From the NCBI RefSeq assembly GCF_020184175.1, contig NC_065530.1, positions 49,391,260-49,455,259 on the forward strand: DNA of 64,000 nucleotides, read 5' to 3'. The notes beneath the pieces are model-generated. The model saw only the letters and a program-made list of their open reading frames with translations. It did not search any database and was not told the origin of the DNA. The position numbers and the translations under genes are program-made. The number at the start of each line of letters is the position of its first letter. Within the stretch, counting starts at the first letter, position 1. Positions 61,516 to 64,000 of the stretch are shown piece after piece. This stretch comes from Aphis gossypii (taxonomy: Eukaryota > Arthropoda > Insecta > Hemiptera > Aphididae).

Positions 61516-64000
61516 TGTCAAAAAAAAAAGAAAAATATAGATTTATGATGCGAGTATCGTTTTGGGTTGCCGTAACCAAAAACAGAAAATGTGAAGTCTA
61601 TCCTTTAGATTTTAAACCGTAAAATTACATAACACGATATATTATTAAATAAACCCACAGGTAACGCACTAGGTATATTATATACACTATACATACAACA
61701 TACTTAATTTCACGATAATTTTCAAAAAATCTGATTTAAATATACCTATTAGATCTGTACAAATTTACAATGTACATTGTACATAAATTAGTTTTGTTGG
61801 AAGATTTGTATTTTTGATGGCAATTGTTATACTACAATATGATATTCATCGTTATAAATTAAACACGTATAGATCCTATAATATTTCATTATTTTATAGT
61901 ACGCAATTTATTAATAACAATAATAACCAAATTTACATAAAACTATACACACTGCATAATATATTATCGCAAGCACTATAACTATACAAACTATAATGAT
62001 AAAATCAAATATTCACATTAGAATTCGAAAAATTTGTGCTACATAGATAAAAATTAAAATAATTATTTTTCTCTTGTACCTAATTAAAAGTTATTGTAAC
62101 TTTAATTACAATTATTTTTTTTATATGTTGAAATAGTAAACTGTTAAGTTTCTCACACTTACGTCATAGAAATTAATAATTATATTATAATATATAATTG
62201 AAATAATATAGGCATGGTTAACTTTATAAGTGACTGTAATTCACCGTTTTGATGATTATCATAAAAAGAAAAATGAATAAAATACCAAATTAATATAATT
62301 AATATAAGTATATTATACAAATTATGATACTATATAGTTATTAATTATTCGTGTTTAATTAAAAAATTAATTCAATTTTAATCGATTTGTTAACTTATAA
62401 TTCCTTTAAATTTACTTTAATGTTTTAGAGCTATGTACTCAAAATTTTTTTGGATAACAATATAATATAATTCAATCAATCTTTTTAGGACCGTGTCCCA
62501 AATTTTCTTCCAAAAATATATAAATTTCTTACAATTTGTATAATTAAAAAAACTTCTAGCGAACCTCCAAAAATTTACTCTCGACCCACAATTTAAGAAA
62601 CGTTGTAACATATCATTTTATTTTACATTAAATTATATTATATTATTATTAATTTTTTTAAATATTGTTCCACTTTTTTAAGCACAAAGAGTTCTTAGAG
62701 AATGTTATGTAGGTTATAAATTTAATAATAATAAAAAAAAAACACATAGGTAATATTACTCGTTAGATAAACGTGTAAGTTAAATTCGATTTTAGTGTCT
62801 CTATATTATAACCAATAAGTAATAAGTTCAAGTTTTTATTCATAATTGTAAGCATACCGTGTACCTACCTAAAAATATTTAAATTTAAATTAAATATTTT
62901 GTAAATAATGGGTATTTTATTCAAAATGTAAATCCACAGTCAATATTTGTTATGTTTTTATAGTTTTTTACTGTATTCAGTCAACATATTAATAATTACC
63001 CGATTCAAAATATATACCTAAATATTGTAAGTATTGTAAACATGTGAATATATCACTTAAAATATGGAAACTTTTCTTATAAAAATGCTAGTTATCACTA
63101 ACCAGTAGTAAGAGGGAATATAATATTACTGCTGAATGCTGATGGATCAAATTATTAGTGTCACATTAATATTTACCTAACAAATAAAAATCTTGGAAAT
63201 CTTTCAGGACGCGAACGTTAAAAACATAATATGGACAGAATGGTTACTTTATCACCCAGACGACTGCGACTGACTGATTAACACGTGAAACAAAATAATT
63301 ATTCAAAAAGTAACAAGCTATTGAGCGAAATAGGTATCTACTGAAAGAAAACATTCCACCGTTGTTTAAAAAGTATTTGAAGATTACTCATAAGTCAGTA
63401 CCAAAAATATTATACAACTTAATTTATAAGCAAAATGTATAAAATACATACTTTTAATTCTTTTATATTTCAATTATATCGTATTTTATATTTTTTTTTT
63501 TTTGTATCTAATATGTTTATTTTAGTACAGACTACGGAGAAGTACCTACTTTATTAATAATAATGACAAAAATGAAAAAACACTATAACATTTTTCTAAA
63601 ATGATAAGATTTAACAAAATGCCATTTAATTAAAATTTACTATAATACTTTGTGTTATACAAAAATTATGAAAATAATTATTTGAAATACCTATTTATAG
63701 TTTAAAAAAAAATTGTACAATTTTAACTGATAACTCAATTTTAGATATTACCTTCTAAAGAGATATTTTCATACTTAACTTGACATTCCAATATTATTTT
63801 TTAAAAAATGTGTGTTATTAATTTATTTTATTATAAATAAGTTAATAAATTTTTATTTTTAAAAGATTTTATTTAAATTTATAGAGCTTCGTTTGTTAAC
63901 ATAAAATTATGTTATTATATATTTTATCTAATTCAAATTAATAACATTCCTCATCTAATTAAACTATTCAAAAAAAGTCATAATTTACCCGATAAGCACA
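61516..64000. other. Non-coding stretch to window end
   Basis: AT-rich, no exon or RNA gene recognised on either strand. Confidence 0.4.

Noticed and set aside
61285..61521. 78-codon minus-strand frame
   Set aside because: Made of the pogo-type MITE's inverted repeats.

Overview
The window is a strongly AT-rich nuclear segment of an insect, most likely an aphid. The inference rests on intron-containing genes with insect-like proteins, frequent aphid-style 'taggtacctac' microsequence, and many small DNA transposons. No bacterial operon, CRISPR array, rRNA or virus was seen.

Layout. (1) 217-1421, + strand: the 3' half of ERO1, the ER thiol oxidase, entering from the left edge. (2) 1422-11423: largely non-coding, with one tRNA-Leu (anticodon TAG, 5488-5568), a possible 36-residue membrane micro-ORF (7399-7509) and a decayed hAT transposase piece. 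(3) 11424-12749, +: Gdi, the Rab GDP-dissociation inhibitor, complete in one coding exon. (4) 14453-18788, - strand: UFL1, the E3 ligase scaffold for UFM1, reconstructed as 13 coding exons (767 residues), with MITEs in two introns. (5) 19311-23022: two Mutator-like elements with long terminal inverted repeats, separated by an older dispersed repeat and a 17-bp minisatellite. (6) 24479-25905: three adjacent inverted-repeat elements. (7) 26066 to about 37377, +: a germline LOTUS/Tudor protein of TDRD5/Tejas type with three LOTUS domains, one extended Tudor domain and an in-frame 56-residue tandem duplication. A second tRNA-Leu (anticodon AAG, 36976-37057) lies in or just after its last intron. 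(8) 37378-64000: a gene-poor stretch of about 26 kb with MITEs (PIF/Harbinger-, hAT- and pogo-like), a 1.4-kb inverted-repeat element, hAT relics, and two CpG-richer patches (about 40.2-40.6 and 49.6-50.7 kb) that could be regulatory DNA or 5' ends of genes whose exons I cannot see.

The genes do not form a pathway cluster. ERO1 (oxidative folding), UFL1 (ER/ribosome quality control) and Gdi (vesicle traffic) share the secretory system, but this looks like chance neighbourhood. Exon borders were deduced by reading GT/AG sites and frame by eye. All family assignments rest on motif recognition without a database search. I found no convincing new multi-gene system. The most unusual items are the TDRD5-like duplication, the nested transposon district at 19-26 kb, and a hAT MITE beside the 3' splice site of UFL1 intron 2.
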